The notes under the pieces are model-generated. The model saw only the letters and a program-made list of their open reading frames with translations, was not told the DNA's origin and made no database searches. A DNA stretch of 64,000 bases from Oscillospiraceae bacterium. Lineage in GTDB: Bacteria > Bacillota > Clostridia > Oscillospirales > Acutalibacteraceae. The translations under genes and the position numbers were made by a program. Below are positions 46,118 to 54,714 of the stretch, one piece after another (position 1 is the first letter of the stretch; every line of letters starts with the position of its first letter). The stretch spans positions 22,167-86,166 of the forward strand of contig SVPH01000007.1 of assembly GCA_015065965.1 (NCBI GenBank), given 5' to 3'.

Positions 46118-48037
46118 ATGGCTGTTGAAAAAATGAAACTGTTGAGCATTCTCGGCAGGTATGATGACCTTGACAGGGTAATTGATATATGCATTGAGAG
46201 TGAAAACTTTCAGCCCGAAAGCGCATCGGAGTTTATGGGCGATTCAGAGGGCTTTTCATATCTGAGCGAAGAAAATCCTTATTCTTTCAGACTTATGAAA
46301 GCCAAAGAGATATTTGAGCATTTCGGCACTGTGCCGGAGTTTGTTGAGGATTGCTCACAGGTTGATGTTGAAGAGGCAAACCGCAGAATCGACAATCTCT
46401 ACGAAACAATAAAAACAATAACTGACCACGATACGGTTGTTGACACCAAGATTGAAGATATAAAAAGGGCGGTTGAGCAACTTTCGCACTTTGAGCATAT
46501 GGATATAAATCTTGATGATGTTTTTGACTGCGATTATATCCGCGTGCGTTTCGGCAGACTGCCGTTTGACGGTTTTGAAAAACTGAAAAAATACAACAAG
46601 GATATCAGTTCTATTTTCTATCCCGATTCAAGCGACGATGTAGGTTACTGGGGAATGTATGTTACCCCTATTGACAGGGCTGCTGAAGCGGACAGAGTTT
46701 ATGCCTCGCTTTTCTTTGAAAGGCTTCGTCTGCCGAGTTACAGCGGCACTCCTGCTACAACTCTTGCAAAACTTAAGGAAGAACTCAAGGTTATGCAGGA
46801 GAGCAAAAAAGAGATTGACGAGAGCGGCGATAACTATTTTGAGGAGCATACAGATCTCTTCAATCTCTACTATTCAAAAATAAAAACGCTTAACGATTCT
46901 TTTGAAGTACGCAAGTTTGCTGCAAAATATCACAGCAGTTTCTTCCTTGCGGGATGGGTGCCCAAGAGTGCGGAAAAGGAACTTGTTGATAAACTTCACT
47001 CTGTTGACGGTGTTGAGGTTGAGTCGGCTGAACCGAAGGATTTCAAGAAATTGACTCCGCCCACAAAGATGAAGAATTCACCCCTAACAAGGGCATATAA
47101 ATTCTACACGGAGATTTACGGCGTTCCGTCATATAATGAGATTGACCCGACTCCGCTGATTGCGGTTGTTTATACACTGCTCTACGGTATCATGTTTGCC
47201 GACCTCGGTCAGGGCATAGTGCTTGCACTTGTGGGCACATTCATGTTTAAGAAAATGGGCATGCGCCTTGGAAAAATTCTTATTCCCTGCGGAATAAGCG
47301 CGGCACTGTTCGGCACGGCATTCGGCAGCGTTTTCGGTAATGAAGAATTGCTCAACCCCATGTTCCGTGCGTTCGGTTTTGAGGAAAAGCCTATTCATAT
47401 AATGGATTCGGCGCTGATGTTTATAGTCGTTTCAATTGTTCTCGGCGTTGCGGTTATCATTGTTTCAATGTTCTTCAATGTTTTCTCAAGCATCAAGAAA
47501 CGGGATTTCGGCTCTGCGGTATTCGGGCATAACGGCATAAGCGGAATCGTGCTCTATTCCTCGCTCATCCTTCTTCTTATAAATATGTTCATGGGTTTGG
47601 GAATCAGCACAAAGGCTCTTGCAATCGGCGGAATTCTTGTTCCCGTTATTCTCATATTCCTGCACCATCCGCTGGGCGAAATCGTCTGCGGCAGGAAACC
47701 GAAAATCGGCAGTGTTTCCGATTTTATCATTGAGAATTTCTTTGAACTGTTTGAGGTTATCCTCAGTTATATGTCAAACACGCTCAGTTTCCTGCGTGTA
47801 GGCGCATTTGTTCTTATCCATGCCTGTATGATGTCAACTTTTGCGGCGCTTGCAGGTATAACGGGCGGCGGAGTTGCGGCCGTGATAATAATGATTTTCG
47901 GCAACATTTTTGTTATTGCCCTTGAAGGTCTGCTTGTAGGCATTCAGGTGCTCAGGCTTAATTTCTATGAGATTTTCAGCAGATTCTATGACGGTGACGG
48001 CATTCCGTTCACTCCGTTAAAAATCAATGCTGAATAA
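46118..48037 (+). CDS. V/A-type ATPase subunit I (membrane stator)
   Basis: The 639-residue stator subunit. Its N-terminal half is cytoplasmic and partly coiled coil; its C-terminal half (from about 345) has seven or eight membrane helices. The functional Arg is in T-L-S-F-L-R-V-G-A-F. It begins M-A-V-E-K-M-K-L as usual. AAAGGAG precedes ATG at 46118, 4 bases after subunit C. Confidence 0.96.
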   Translation: MAVEKMKLLSILGRYDDLDRVIDICIESENFQPESASEFMGDSEGFSYLSEENPYSFRLMKAKEIFEHFGTVPEFVEDCSQVDVEEANRRIDNLYETIKTITDHDTVVDTKIEDIKRAVEQLSHFEHMDINLDDVFDCDYIRVRFGRLPFDGFEKLKKYNKDISSIFYPDSSDDVGYWGMYVTPIDRAAEADRVYASLFFERLRLPSYSGTPATTLAKLKEELKVMQESKKEIDESGDNYFEEHTDLFNLYYSKIKTLNDSFEVRKFAAKYHSSFFLAGWVPKSAEKELVDKLHSVDGVEVESAEPKDFKKLTPPTKMKNSPLTRAYKFYTEIYGVPSYNEIDPTPLIAVVYTLLYGIMFADLGQGIVLALVGTFMFKKMGMRLGKILIPCGISAALFGTAFGSVFGNEELLNPMFRAFGFEEKPIHIMDSALMFIVVSIVLGVAVIIVSMFFNVFSSIKKRDFGSAVFGHNGISGIVLYSSLILLLINMFMGLGISTKALAIGGILVPVILIFLHHPLGEIVCGRKPKIGSVSDFIIENFFELFEVILSYMSNTLSFLRVGAFVLIHACMMSTFAALAGITGGGVAAVIIMIFGNIFVIALEGLLVGIQVLRLNFYEIFSRFYDGDGIPFTPLKINAE

Positions 48038-48059
48038 GATAAATAAAGGAGATTTTATT

Positions 48060-48566
48060 ATGTCATCACTTACTATTGCACTTTGCGTTATACTTCCCAT
48101 TCTTGCACTTGTTGTTTCTGTTTGGGCGGCAATCCGCTGCATGGATAAAACCAAGAGCGGCAAAAAAGCCTTCGGCAGACAGTTGCTTGTTCTTGCAGTT
48201 GCTTTGACCGTTGCATTCTCATGCATGGGTGTCGCCTATGCTGCAGAAGCAGATGAAACGGCAGTTGTTCCCGTCAATGCAGCGGCAGAAAGCGCAGATG
48301 CTCAGGTTGCTGTTGCAGCAGAAGAAACCTCTGCAGACGGCGGTTTTGCTCAGGGCATGAGTTTTATCGGTGCGGCGCTTGCAATAGGTCTTGCCGCTAT
48401 CGGTGCAGGTATTGCTCTTGCATCGGGTGCACCCGCAGCAATCGGAGCGGTTGCGGAGGACCCCAAATCATTCGGTAAAGCGATGATTTTTGTTGCGCTC
48501 GGCGAAGCGGTTGCAATCTACGGCTTCATTATCGCTTTCCTTATGATTCTTCCCACTCTTCAGTAA
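48060..48566 (+). CDS. V/A-type ATPase subunit K with an unusual N-terminal half
   Basis: Rotor-ring proteolipid of 168 residues. The C-terminal 70 residues are one standard c-type hairpin with G-A-G-I-A-L-A-S-G in the first helix and the ion-binding Glu in A-L-G-E-A-V-A-I-Y-G in the second. The N-terminal half has two other membrane helices (about 3-26 and 40-62) that do not look like a c-hairpin and lack an acidic residue. An Ala/Glu-rich linker (about 63-97) joins the halves. Typical 16-kDa NtpK has two related hairpins. The Gln expected for Na+ binding in helix 1 is not seen at the equivalent place. AAAGGAG precedes ATG at 48060. Confidence 0.9.
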   Translation: MSSLTIALCVILPILALVVSVWAAIRCMDKTKSGKKAFGRQLLVLAVALTVAFSCMGVAYAAEADETAVVPVNAAAESADAQVAVAAEETSADGGFAQGMSFIGAALAIGLAAIGAGIALASGAPAAIGAVAEDPKSFGKAMIFVALGEAVAIYGFIIAFLMILPTLQ

Positions 48567-48570
48567 GATT

Positions 48571-48876
48571 ATGAAATTCAAACTTATAACCGACAGCCAC
48601 GATGCTCTTACAGGCATGCGCCTTGCGGGCATTGAAGGCGTTTATGCAGAAACGGCACAGGATGCCGAAAAAGAACTTAATGCATGCATTGCCGATGAAA
48701 ACACAGGCATAGTCCTTATAACAGAAGGGCTTGCATCAGCATGCGCAGAGTTTATAGATTCAATTAAACTCAGTGAGAGCAGCACGCTTGTTGTTACTGT
48801 TCCCGGCTCGAAAAACGAACAGACGCATGATAATATGATGCGTTATGTGCGTGAAGCAATCGGCATCAAAATTTAA
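48571..48876 (+). CDS. V/A-type ATPase subunit F
   Basis: A 101-residue Rossmann-like central-stalk subunit that pairs with D. It begins M-K-F-K-L-I-T-D-S-x-D-A-L-T-G-M-R-L-A-G-I, with the G-x-x-L-A-G-I segment of the family. It is placed 4 bases after subunit K. Confidence 0.9.
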   Translation: MKFKLITDSHDALTGMRLAGIEGVYAETAQDAEKELNACIADENTGIVLITEGLASACAEFIDSIKLSESSTLVVTVPGSKNEQTHDNMMRYVREAIGIKI

Positions 48877-48890
48877 GGCGGTATTAAAGT

Positions 48891-49487
48891 ATGATTCAGC
48901 AAAGCAAAATTAACAGTTTTATAAAGTCAATAACCGATACTGCTGCCGAGAAAAGGGCGGCGGTCAATGCGGAAACAAAAGAAATCATCAATGCCGAACT
49001 TGCAGTTATGGAGGCTCAGGCAAAAAAATCCGCAGAAGATTATATTAAATCAAAATCCGCCGCAATAAAACTTGAAGCAGGCAAACGCATATCCGAAAAG
49101 GCGGCAGAGTGCAGAAAAGAAGTTTTCGGCAAAAGAGATGAAATCGCAACAAGAACTCTCAGCGAAGCAGGCGAAAAACTCCGCAGTTTTACCGAGAGTG
49201 CTGAATATAAAGATTTTATCATCACAAGCGCAGGAAAAATTCTTGAAGTTTTCGGTTCAGGCAGCGTAACTCTGCTTCTCAGACCCGAAGACATGTCTTT
49301 TGAGGCGGATATTCTGAAAAAGTTTCCATATGTTTCGGTTTCTAAGGATGAATCAATAAAAATCGGCGGAGTAAAGGGAATAAACTCTCTTGTTACGCTG
49401 CTTATTGATGATACTCTTGACAGCAGGCTTGAAAACCAAAAAAGATGGTTTGAGGAAAATTCGGGACTTTATATCAGCATGAGATGA
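48891..49487 (+). CDS. V/A-type ATPase subunit E (peripheral stalk)
   Basis: A 198-residue protein with a long N-terminal charged helix (about 1-110) and a C-terminal globular part, as in the E subunit that pairs with H/G in the stalk. G-G-V-K-G-I-N-S and the end L-D-S-R-L-E fit the family. AGGCGG lies upstream. Confidence 0.9.
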   Translation: MIQQSKINSFIKSITDTAAEKRAAVNAETKEIINAELAVMEAQAKKSAEDYIKSKSAAIKLEAGKRISEKAAECRKEVFGKRDEIATRTLSEAGEKLRSFTESAEYKDFIITSAGKILEVFGSGSVTLLLRPEDMSFEADILKKFPYVSVSKDESIKIGGVKGINSLVTLLIDDTLDSRLENQKRWFEENSGLYISMR

Positions 49488-49497
49488 GGAAATATTT

Positions 49498-51255
49498 ATG
49501 CCCAACAATATTATTTTCGGAATAAACGGACCTGTTGTAACCGTTGCGGAAACCAAGGACTTTTCAATGCAGGAAATGGTTTATGTCGGCAGAGAAAGGC
49601 TTGTAGGCGAGGTTATTGCCATTGATGACAGGTTTACGACGATTCAGGTCTATGAGGTAACAACCGGTCTTACTCCCGGTGAGCCTGTTGAAGGTACGGG
49701 CAGTGCAATCTCCGTTACCCTCGGCCCCGGAATAATCAAAAATATATATGACGGAATTCAGCGACCCTTGCGTGAAATTGCCGAAAAAAGCGGTGAGTTC
49801 ATTGCGAGAGGATGTTTTGCGCCCGGCATTGATGAAGATGCAAAATGGGATGTTACCGTTACCGTGAAAGTTGGCGACGAACTTTGCGGCGGTGAGGTCT
49901 ATGCAACCTGCCCCGAAACTCCGTCAATAGTCCATAAAGTTATGGTTCCGCCCGATATCTGCGGAAAGGTTACTTTTGCAGCGGAGAGCGGAAGTTATAA
50001 CGTAAATGAAAAAATAATTGAAATAACGGATAGAAACGGCAGGGTTCATGAACTCACCCTTTGCCAAAAATGGCCGATCAGAACACCCAGACCCATAAAA
50101 AAGCGTCTGCCCTGCAATGTACCGCTTATTACGGGTCAGAGGGTTATTGATACCCTTATGCCTATTGCGAAGGGCGGCACTGCGGCTATCCCCGGCGGCT
50201 TCGGCACGGGAAAAACAATGACTCAGCACCAACTTGCAAAATGGTGCGATGCGGATATCATCATATATGTAGGCTGCGGCGAAAGAGGCAATGAAATGAC
50301 ACAGGTTCTTGACGAGTTCGGTGAACTTATCGACCCGAGAACCGGCAAAAAACTGACCGACAGAACCGTGCTTATTGCAAACACATCCAACATGCCCGTT
50401 GCGGCAAGAGAAGCATCAATTTATACGGGCATCACCCTTGCGGAGTATTACAGGGATATGGGTTATGCGGTTGCCATGATGGCGGATTCAACTTCAAGAT
50501 GGGCGGAAGCGCTGCGTGAAATCTCGGGCAGACTTGAAGAAATGCCTGCGGAAGAAGGGTTCCCTGCATATCTTCCCTCACGCCTTGCGGCTTTCTATGA
50601 AAGAGCAGGCAGGGTAGAGTCGCTCAGCGGCGGCGAAGGTTCAATCACGGTTATCGGAGCGGTTTCACCCCAGGGTTCGGATTTTTCTGAGCCCGTTACG
50701 CAAAACACCAAGCGTTTCACAAGAGTTTTCTGGGCGCTGGATAAATCGCTTGCGTATGCAAGGCACTACCCTGCAATTAACTGGACTGACAGTTACAGCG
50801 AATATGACGGCGATCTTGCCGATTACTATAATAACAACGTAAATCTTTCTTTCATGGAATACCGCAGGCAACTTATTTCTCTGCTACATGAAGAAAGCAG
50901 GCTTATGGAAATTGTAAAACTTATCGGTGCGGATGTTCTGCCTGATGACCAGAGGCTTGTCATAGATGTTGCAAGGGTTATCAGAGTAGGCTTCCTTCAG
51001 CAGAATGCTTACCATCAGGACGATACTTATGTGCCGCTTGAAAAGCAGTTTCTTATGATGAAAACAATTCTTCATCTTTATGAAAAAGGCAAAACTCTTA
51101 TTGCAACGGGAAAACCCGTTGCAGGCATTACAAAATCGGGTATTCTTGAAAAACTTATCAAGATGAAATACGATATTCCCAACGGCAAACCCGAGATTTT
51201 TGATGAGTATATTGCCGAAATTAATTCTGTTATCAACGGACTTATTGCAAAATAA
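49498..51255 (+). CDS. V/A-type ATPase catalytic subunit A
   Basis: Catalytic ATPase subunit of 585 residues. P-loop G-G-F-G-T-G-K-T-M at about 233-241, the non-homologous region before it, and downstream motifs G-C-G-E-R-G-N-E-M and M-A-D-S-T-S-R-W-A-E-A. The length is standard. GAGGAAA precedes ATG at 49498, 10 bases after subunit E. Confidence 0.98.
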   Translation: MPNNIIFGINGPVVTVAETKDFSMQEMVYVGRERLVGEVIAIDDRFTTIQVYEVTTGLTPGEPVEGTGSAISVTLGPGIIKNIYDGIQRPLREIAEKSGEFIARGCFAPGIDEDAKWDVTVTVKVGDELCGGEVYATCPETPSIVHKVMVPPDICGKVTFAAESGSYNVNEKIIEITDRNGRVHELTLCQKWPIRTPRPIKKRLPCNVPLITGQRVIDTLMPIAKGGTAAIPGGFGTGKTMTQHQLAKWCDADIIIYVGCGERGNEMTQVLDEFGELIDPRTGKKLTDRTVLIANTSNMPVAAREASIYTGITLAEYYRDMGYAVAMMADSTSRWAEALREISGRLEEMPAEEGFPAYLPSRLAAFYERAGRVESLSGGEGSITVIGAVSPQGSDFSEPVTQNTKRFTRVFWALDKSLAYARHYPAINWTDSYSEYDGDLADYYNNNVNLSFMEYRRQLISLLHEESRLMEIVKLIGADVLPDDQRLVIDVARVIRVGFLQQNAYHQDDTYVPLEKQFLMMKTILHLYEKGKTLIATGKPVAGITKSGILEKLIKMKYDIPNGKPEIFDEYIAEINSVINGLIAK

Positions 51256-51270
51256 AGAGGATTGGATTTT

Positions 51271-52644
51271 ATGATTAAACAGCATATCGGATTAAATGAA
51301 ATATCGGGTTCTCTTGTCGTGCTTGACGGTGTTAAGAATGCCGGCTACGAAGAAGTGGTTGAATTCAGCGTCAGCGGCGGAGAAAAACGAAAAGGCAGAA
51401 TAATTCAGATAGACGGCGAAAGAGTTGTTGCTCAGGTTTTTGAGGGTACAAAGGGTCTTTCGCTTCAGAATACCGCAACCGTACCTACGGGCAGACCTAT
51501 GGAACTTAAACTCTCCGAAGAGATGCTCGGCAGGGTTTTTGACGGCGCAGGCAGACCCATTGACGGCTTCGGTGAGATTTATCCCGAATATTCAAGGGAT
51601 ATCAACGGCTCATCAATCAATCCCGTTTCAAGAATATACCCCAGAAACTATATTGCAACGGGCATTTCTTCCATTGATGCGCTTTCAACTCTTATTCGAG
51701 GTCAGAAACTGCCCATTTTCTCAGGCTACGGCATGAAACATAATGAACTTGCGGTTCAGATTGTGCGTCAGGCTAAGATTACGGGAGCAACGAGCGATAA
51801 TTTTGCGGTTGTTTTTGCCGCGATGGGTGTTAAAAATGACGTTGCGGATTATTTCCGCCGTTCTTTTGAGGAGTCGGGCGTTCTTTCAAAGGTTGTAATG
51901 TTCCTCAACCTTTCTGATGACCCCATTATAGAAAGAACGATTACACCCAGATGCGCTCTGACGGCAGCGGAATACCTTGCATTTGAAAAAGGCATGCACA
52001 TTCTTGTTGTTATGACAGATATGTCATCTTATTGCGAGGCGCTGCGTGAATACAGTTCATCCAAAGGCGAGATTCCCGGCAGAAAAGGATACCCCGGTTA
52101 TCTTTATTCTGAACTTGCATCGCTTTATGAAAGAGCAGGTATGATAAAGGGCAGGGAAGGTTCCGTAACGCAGATTCCCATTCTCACGATGCCCAACGAT
52201 GATATTACCCACCCTGTGCCTGACCTTACGGGCTACATCACTGAGGGTCAGATTGTTCTTGACCGTGGGCTTGACGGAACGGGCATTTATCCGCCTGTGA
52301 GCATTCTGCCCAGCCTTTCCCGTCTTATGAAAGACGGCATAGGTGAAGGATATACAAGAGAAGACCATTCGTCGCTTGCAAACCAACTTTTTGCAGCGTA
52401 CGCAAAAGTTCAGGATGCCGTTTCTCTTGCATCGGTTATCGGTGAAGATGAACTTTCGGATATTGATAAAAAATATCTTGAATTTGGCAGAGAGTTTGAA
52501 AACAGATTTATTAAGCAGGGCATGACGGAAAACCGTTCAATAGAAGAAACACTCGACTTGGGTTGGGAAATCCTCACGATTCTGCCCGAGAGCGAACTTG
52601 ACAGAGTAAGCGAAGAACTGATAGAAAAGTATTACAGAAAATAA
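51271..52644 (+). CDS. V/A-type ATPase regulatory subunit B
   Basis: Non-catalytic nucleotide-binding subunit of 457 residues. It lacks a Walker A and has G-Q-K-L-P-I-F-S in its place, as expected, then [15 protein letters not shown] and the Arg finger region E-R-A-G. ATG at 51271 is chosen; the TTG at 51262 abuts the ribosome site AAAGAGG. Confidence 0.97.
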   Translation: MIKQHIGLNEISGSLVVLDGVKNAGYEEVVEFSVSGGEKRKGRIIQIDGERVVAQVFEGTKGLSLQNTATVPTGRPMELKLSEEMLGRVFDGAGRPIDGFGEIYPEYSRDINGSSINPVSRIYPRNYIATGISSIDALSTLIRGQKLPIFSGYGMKHNELAVQIVRQAKITGATSDNFAVVFAAMGVKNDVADYFRRSFEESGVLSKVVMFLNLSDDPIIERTITPRCALTAAEYLAFEKGMHILVVMTDMSSYCEALREYSSSKGEIPGRKGYPGYLYSELASLYERAGMIKGREGSVTQIPILTMPNDDITHPVPDLTGYITEGQIVLDRGLDGTGIYPPVSILPSLSRLMKDGIGEGYTREDHSSLANQLFAAYAKVQDAVSLASVIGEDELSDIDKKYLEFGREFENRFIKQGMTENRSIEETLDLGWEILTILPESELDRVSEELIEKYYRK

Positions 52645-52664
52645 AGTTTTAAGGAGTTGAGTAA

Positions 52665-53273
52665 ATGTCGGCCAAGGTATCGCCAACAAAAGGCAATCTG
52701 ATGAAAATAAAAAAATCACTGGAACTTGCCAAGGTCGGCTATGAATTGCTTGACCGTAAGCGTAATATTCTTATCCGTGAAGTTATGGGTATGACGGACA
52801 GCGCAAAAGATATACGAGATCGCATTAATGAGAGTTACCGCCTTGCCTATGAAGCACTTGAAAAAGCAAACATGAGCATGGGCGTTGTTGATGATTTTGC
52901 GGCTTTTATACCTGTTGAAAACGGACTTTCGCTTTCATCACGCAGTGTAATGGGCGTTGAAATTCCGTCTGTTACCCTTATTCCCGAAAAAATTGATAAC
53001 TATTACGGCTTTAAACGAACCACCGCAAAACTTGATGAAGCCTACAGACTTTTTAACGAGGCAAAATGCCTGACTGCCGAACTTGCGGAAACGGAAAACA
53101 GCATTTATCGCCTTGCAACAGGCATAAAAAAGGCGCAGAAAAGAGCAAATGCACTCAAAAACATTATCATTCCCCGTTTTGAGGAACAGGTTAAGAGTAT
53201 AACCGCAGCCCTTGACGAAAAGGAAAGAGAAGAATTCTCGCGTCTTAAAGTTATAAAGAAAATTGTCGAATAA
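52665..53273 (+). CDS. V/A-type ATPase subunit D (central shaft)
   Basis: A 202-residue coiled-coil rotor shaft. It begins with the family segment P-T-K-G-N-L-M-K-I-K-K-S-L-E-L-A and has the C-terminal helix R-A-N-A-L-K-N-I-I-I-P. AAGGAG precedes ATG at 52665. It is the last gene of the nine-gene operon. No clear terminator is seen before the next promoter. Confidence 0.95.
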   Translation: MSAKVSPTKGNLMKIKKSLELAKVGYELLDRKRNILIREVMGMTDSAKDIRDRINESYRLAYEALEKANMSMGVVDDFAAFIPVENGLSLSSRSVMGVEIPSVTLIPEKIDNYYGFKRTTAKLDEAYRLFNEAKCLTAELAETENSIYRLATGIKKAQKRANALKNIIIPRFEEQVKSITAALDEKEREEFSRLKVIKKIVE

Positions 53274-53319
53274 ATTGATTAATAATGAATAATTTTTGTG
53301 GATATCGTACAAAAAAACA

Positions 53320-53348
53320 TTGACAGGCCTGTTCGAAAATGATATTAT
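53320..53348 (+). promoter_or_regulatory. Promoter for the first zinc-finger exported protein
   Basis: TTGACA (53320-53325), 17-base spacer, TATTAT (53343-53348). The spacer shares CTGTT and AAA, and the -10 flank shares TGATA, with the promoter at 54054. Confidence 0.8.
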
Positions 53349-53421
53349 AAAGTTGATTAAAGTTTAAAATGTTTTAAACTTAGTTGCTATCAAAAATAAA
53401 AAAGAAAGGACAGAGTTGTTT

Positions 53422-53964
53422 ATGAAAAAATTGTTATCAGTTATTCTTGCTCTTATTTTCGTTTTTTCGGGTGTAACCGTTGCGTTTGCGGTTGATAATT
53501 CCTGCCCCGTTTGCGGTGAGGAATTTACCGCTAAAAAATACGGCTCTGCCGATAAAGCAGAAACTGCTTTTAATGATCATATAAAAGACGGTTGTGACGG
53601 TAAGGTTTACTCCTGCCGTTTCAAGTGCGGAGCAAGTTTCAGTTCAGAAGCAAACTGCAAAACCCATGAAAGAAGTTGTCTTGAATATGACGGCGGAACT
53701 TGCAAAGATTGCGGCACAAAGTATAAGACATACGGTGAAGAACTCGACCATAAATGCAGCAGCAGTGACAACAGTGCAGTAGGCGATGCGGCAGATAAAG
53801 TAGTTTCGCTTATTGAAAGCATTAACTGGAAAGAAGTTGTCAGCACAGTTAAGAAATTGATTGAAAAGATTAACTTTGAAAAAATGGTTGCTGATTTCAC
53901 ACCGATTCTTAAGCGAATAGTAACGTTTATTGCGGAATTTGCAGAGAAAGCACAGGCAGCATAA
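53422..53964 (+). CDS. Secreted protein with three zinc-finger-like motifs (paralogue A)
   Basis: 180 residues. A signal peptide covers about 1-23 (M-K-K-L-L-S-V-I-L-A...A-F-A). Three Cys/His sets follow: C28-x2-C31-x21-H53-x4-C58; C65-x3-C69-x12-H82-x3-C86; C94-x2-C97-x12-H110-x1-C112. The second matches the classical C2HC spacing; the first has a longer loop. The tail (about 118-180) is helical and amphipathic (I-N-W-K-E-V-V, then F-E-K-M-V). ATG at 53422 is chosen; a TTG at 53416 is possible. It is a clear paralogue of the gene at 54144. The function is unknown: metal binding outside the cell, adhesion and peptide-like activity are all only guesses. Confidence 0.85.
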   Translation: MKKLLSVILALIFVFSGVTVAFAVDNSCPVCGEEFTAKKYGSADKAETAFNDHIKDGCDGKVYSCRFKCGASFSSEANCKTHERSCLEYDGGTCKDCGTKYKTYGEELDHKCSSSDNSAVGDAADKVVSLIESINWKEVVSTVKKLIEKINFEKMVADFTPILKRIVTFIAEFAEKAQAA

Positions 53965-53975
53965 ATAATATGTTA

Positions 53976-54006
53976 AGCGGTCGTTCTTCGGAACGGCCGC
54001 TTTTTG
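53976..54006 (+). terminator. Terminator with TTCG loop
   Basis: 11-bp stem AGCGGTCGTTC / GAACGGCCGCT (one G-T pair), TTCG tetraloop, then TTTTT. Confidence 0.92.
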
Positions 54007-54053
54007 TCGGGGATGATTTGTTTCGTATTTATGATAAATTTTTGAATAAAATG

Positions 54054-54082
54054 TTGACAATTGCTGTTAAAAGTGATACTAT
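54054..54082 (+). promoter_or_regulatory. Promoter for the second zinc-finger exported protein
   Basis: TTGACA (54054-54059), 17-base spacer, TACTAT (54077-54082). It resembles the promoter of the neighbouring paralogue. Confidence 0.8.
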
Positions 54083-54143
54083 TAATTATCTTTAAAAGGA
54101 GAGTAGGCTCTCTATTAAGAAATTTTGAAAGGAGATAAGACTA

Positions 54144-54623
54144 ATGAAAAAGTTCTTATCAGTTGTTCTTGCTCTTGTTTGCATCTTATCAACAGCAACA
54201 ATTGCATTTGCATCAACAAACGCTTGCCCCTACTGCTATGAAACATACGAAAACGAAGCAGAATACAATGCTCACCTTGCTGATTGCGACGGTTTCTTCC
54301 GTAAGTGCCAGTACGGTTGCGATGCTGACTTCGCAACAGTTGAAGAACTCGAAGCACACGAAGGCGTTTGCCTTGAGTTCACAGGCGAATGCGACTACTG
54401 CGGTGAAAAGGTTCTCACAAAGAACGCTTTTGATGCACACGTTGCAGAATGCAAAGACAAGCATTTCGGCATCCCCTTCCACAAGATCTTTGTTATGCTC
54501 ATGGGCGTTGATTATGACGGCATCATGGACAAGGTTCTTGATGTTATCATGGGTATCAACTTTAACGATATTTTCGTAAAGGTTTTTGAATATGCTGAAA
54601 AAGGTGTTCACGCAATTGTATAA
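54144..54623 (+). CDS. Secreted protein with three zinc-finger-like motifs (paralogue B)
   Basis: 159 residues, signal peptide about 1-23 (ending A-F-A-S). Three regular motifs: C28-x2-C31-x12-H44-x3-C48; C55-x3-C59-x12-H72-x3-C76; C83-x2-C86-x12-H99-x3-C103. Each has the hydrophobic pattern of a C2HC finger (Tyr or Phe four residues after the second Cys in the first two, then an aliphatic or aromatic residue before His). A helical, partly hydrophobic tail (about 108-159) follows. AAAGGAG precedes ATG at 54144. Tandem classical-type fingers are rare in bacteria and more so in secreted proteins. The function is unknown. Confidence 0.88.
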   Translation: MKKFLSVVLALVCILSTATIAFASTNACPYCYETYENEAEYNAHLADCDGFFRKCQYGCDADFATVEELEAHEGVCLEFTGECDYCGEKVLTKNAFDAHVAECKDKHFGIPFHKIFVMLMGVDYDGIMDKVLDVIMGINFNDIFVKVFEYAEKGVHAIV

Positions 54624-54639
54624 TTAAAAATCAAAAATT

Positions 54640-54669
54640 AAGCCTCCCATTTGGGAGGCTTGTTTTTTT
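54640..54669 (+). terminator. Terminator of paralogue B
   Basis: 10-bp stem AAGCCTCCCA / TGGGAGGCTT with a TT loop, then GTTTTTTT. Confidence 0.92.
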
Positions 54670-54672
54670 GAG

Positions 54673-54709
54673 AAAAATTAACCGTCCGTACAAATCTGTA
54701 CGGACGGTT
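54673..54709 (-). terminator. Terminator of the PHP-domain gene
   Basis: 12-bp stem AACCGTCCGTAC / GTACGGACGGTT with a 6-base loop. On the minus strand AATTTTT follows. Confidence 0.9.
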
Positions 54710-54714
54710 TACAT

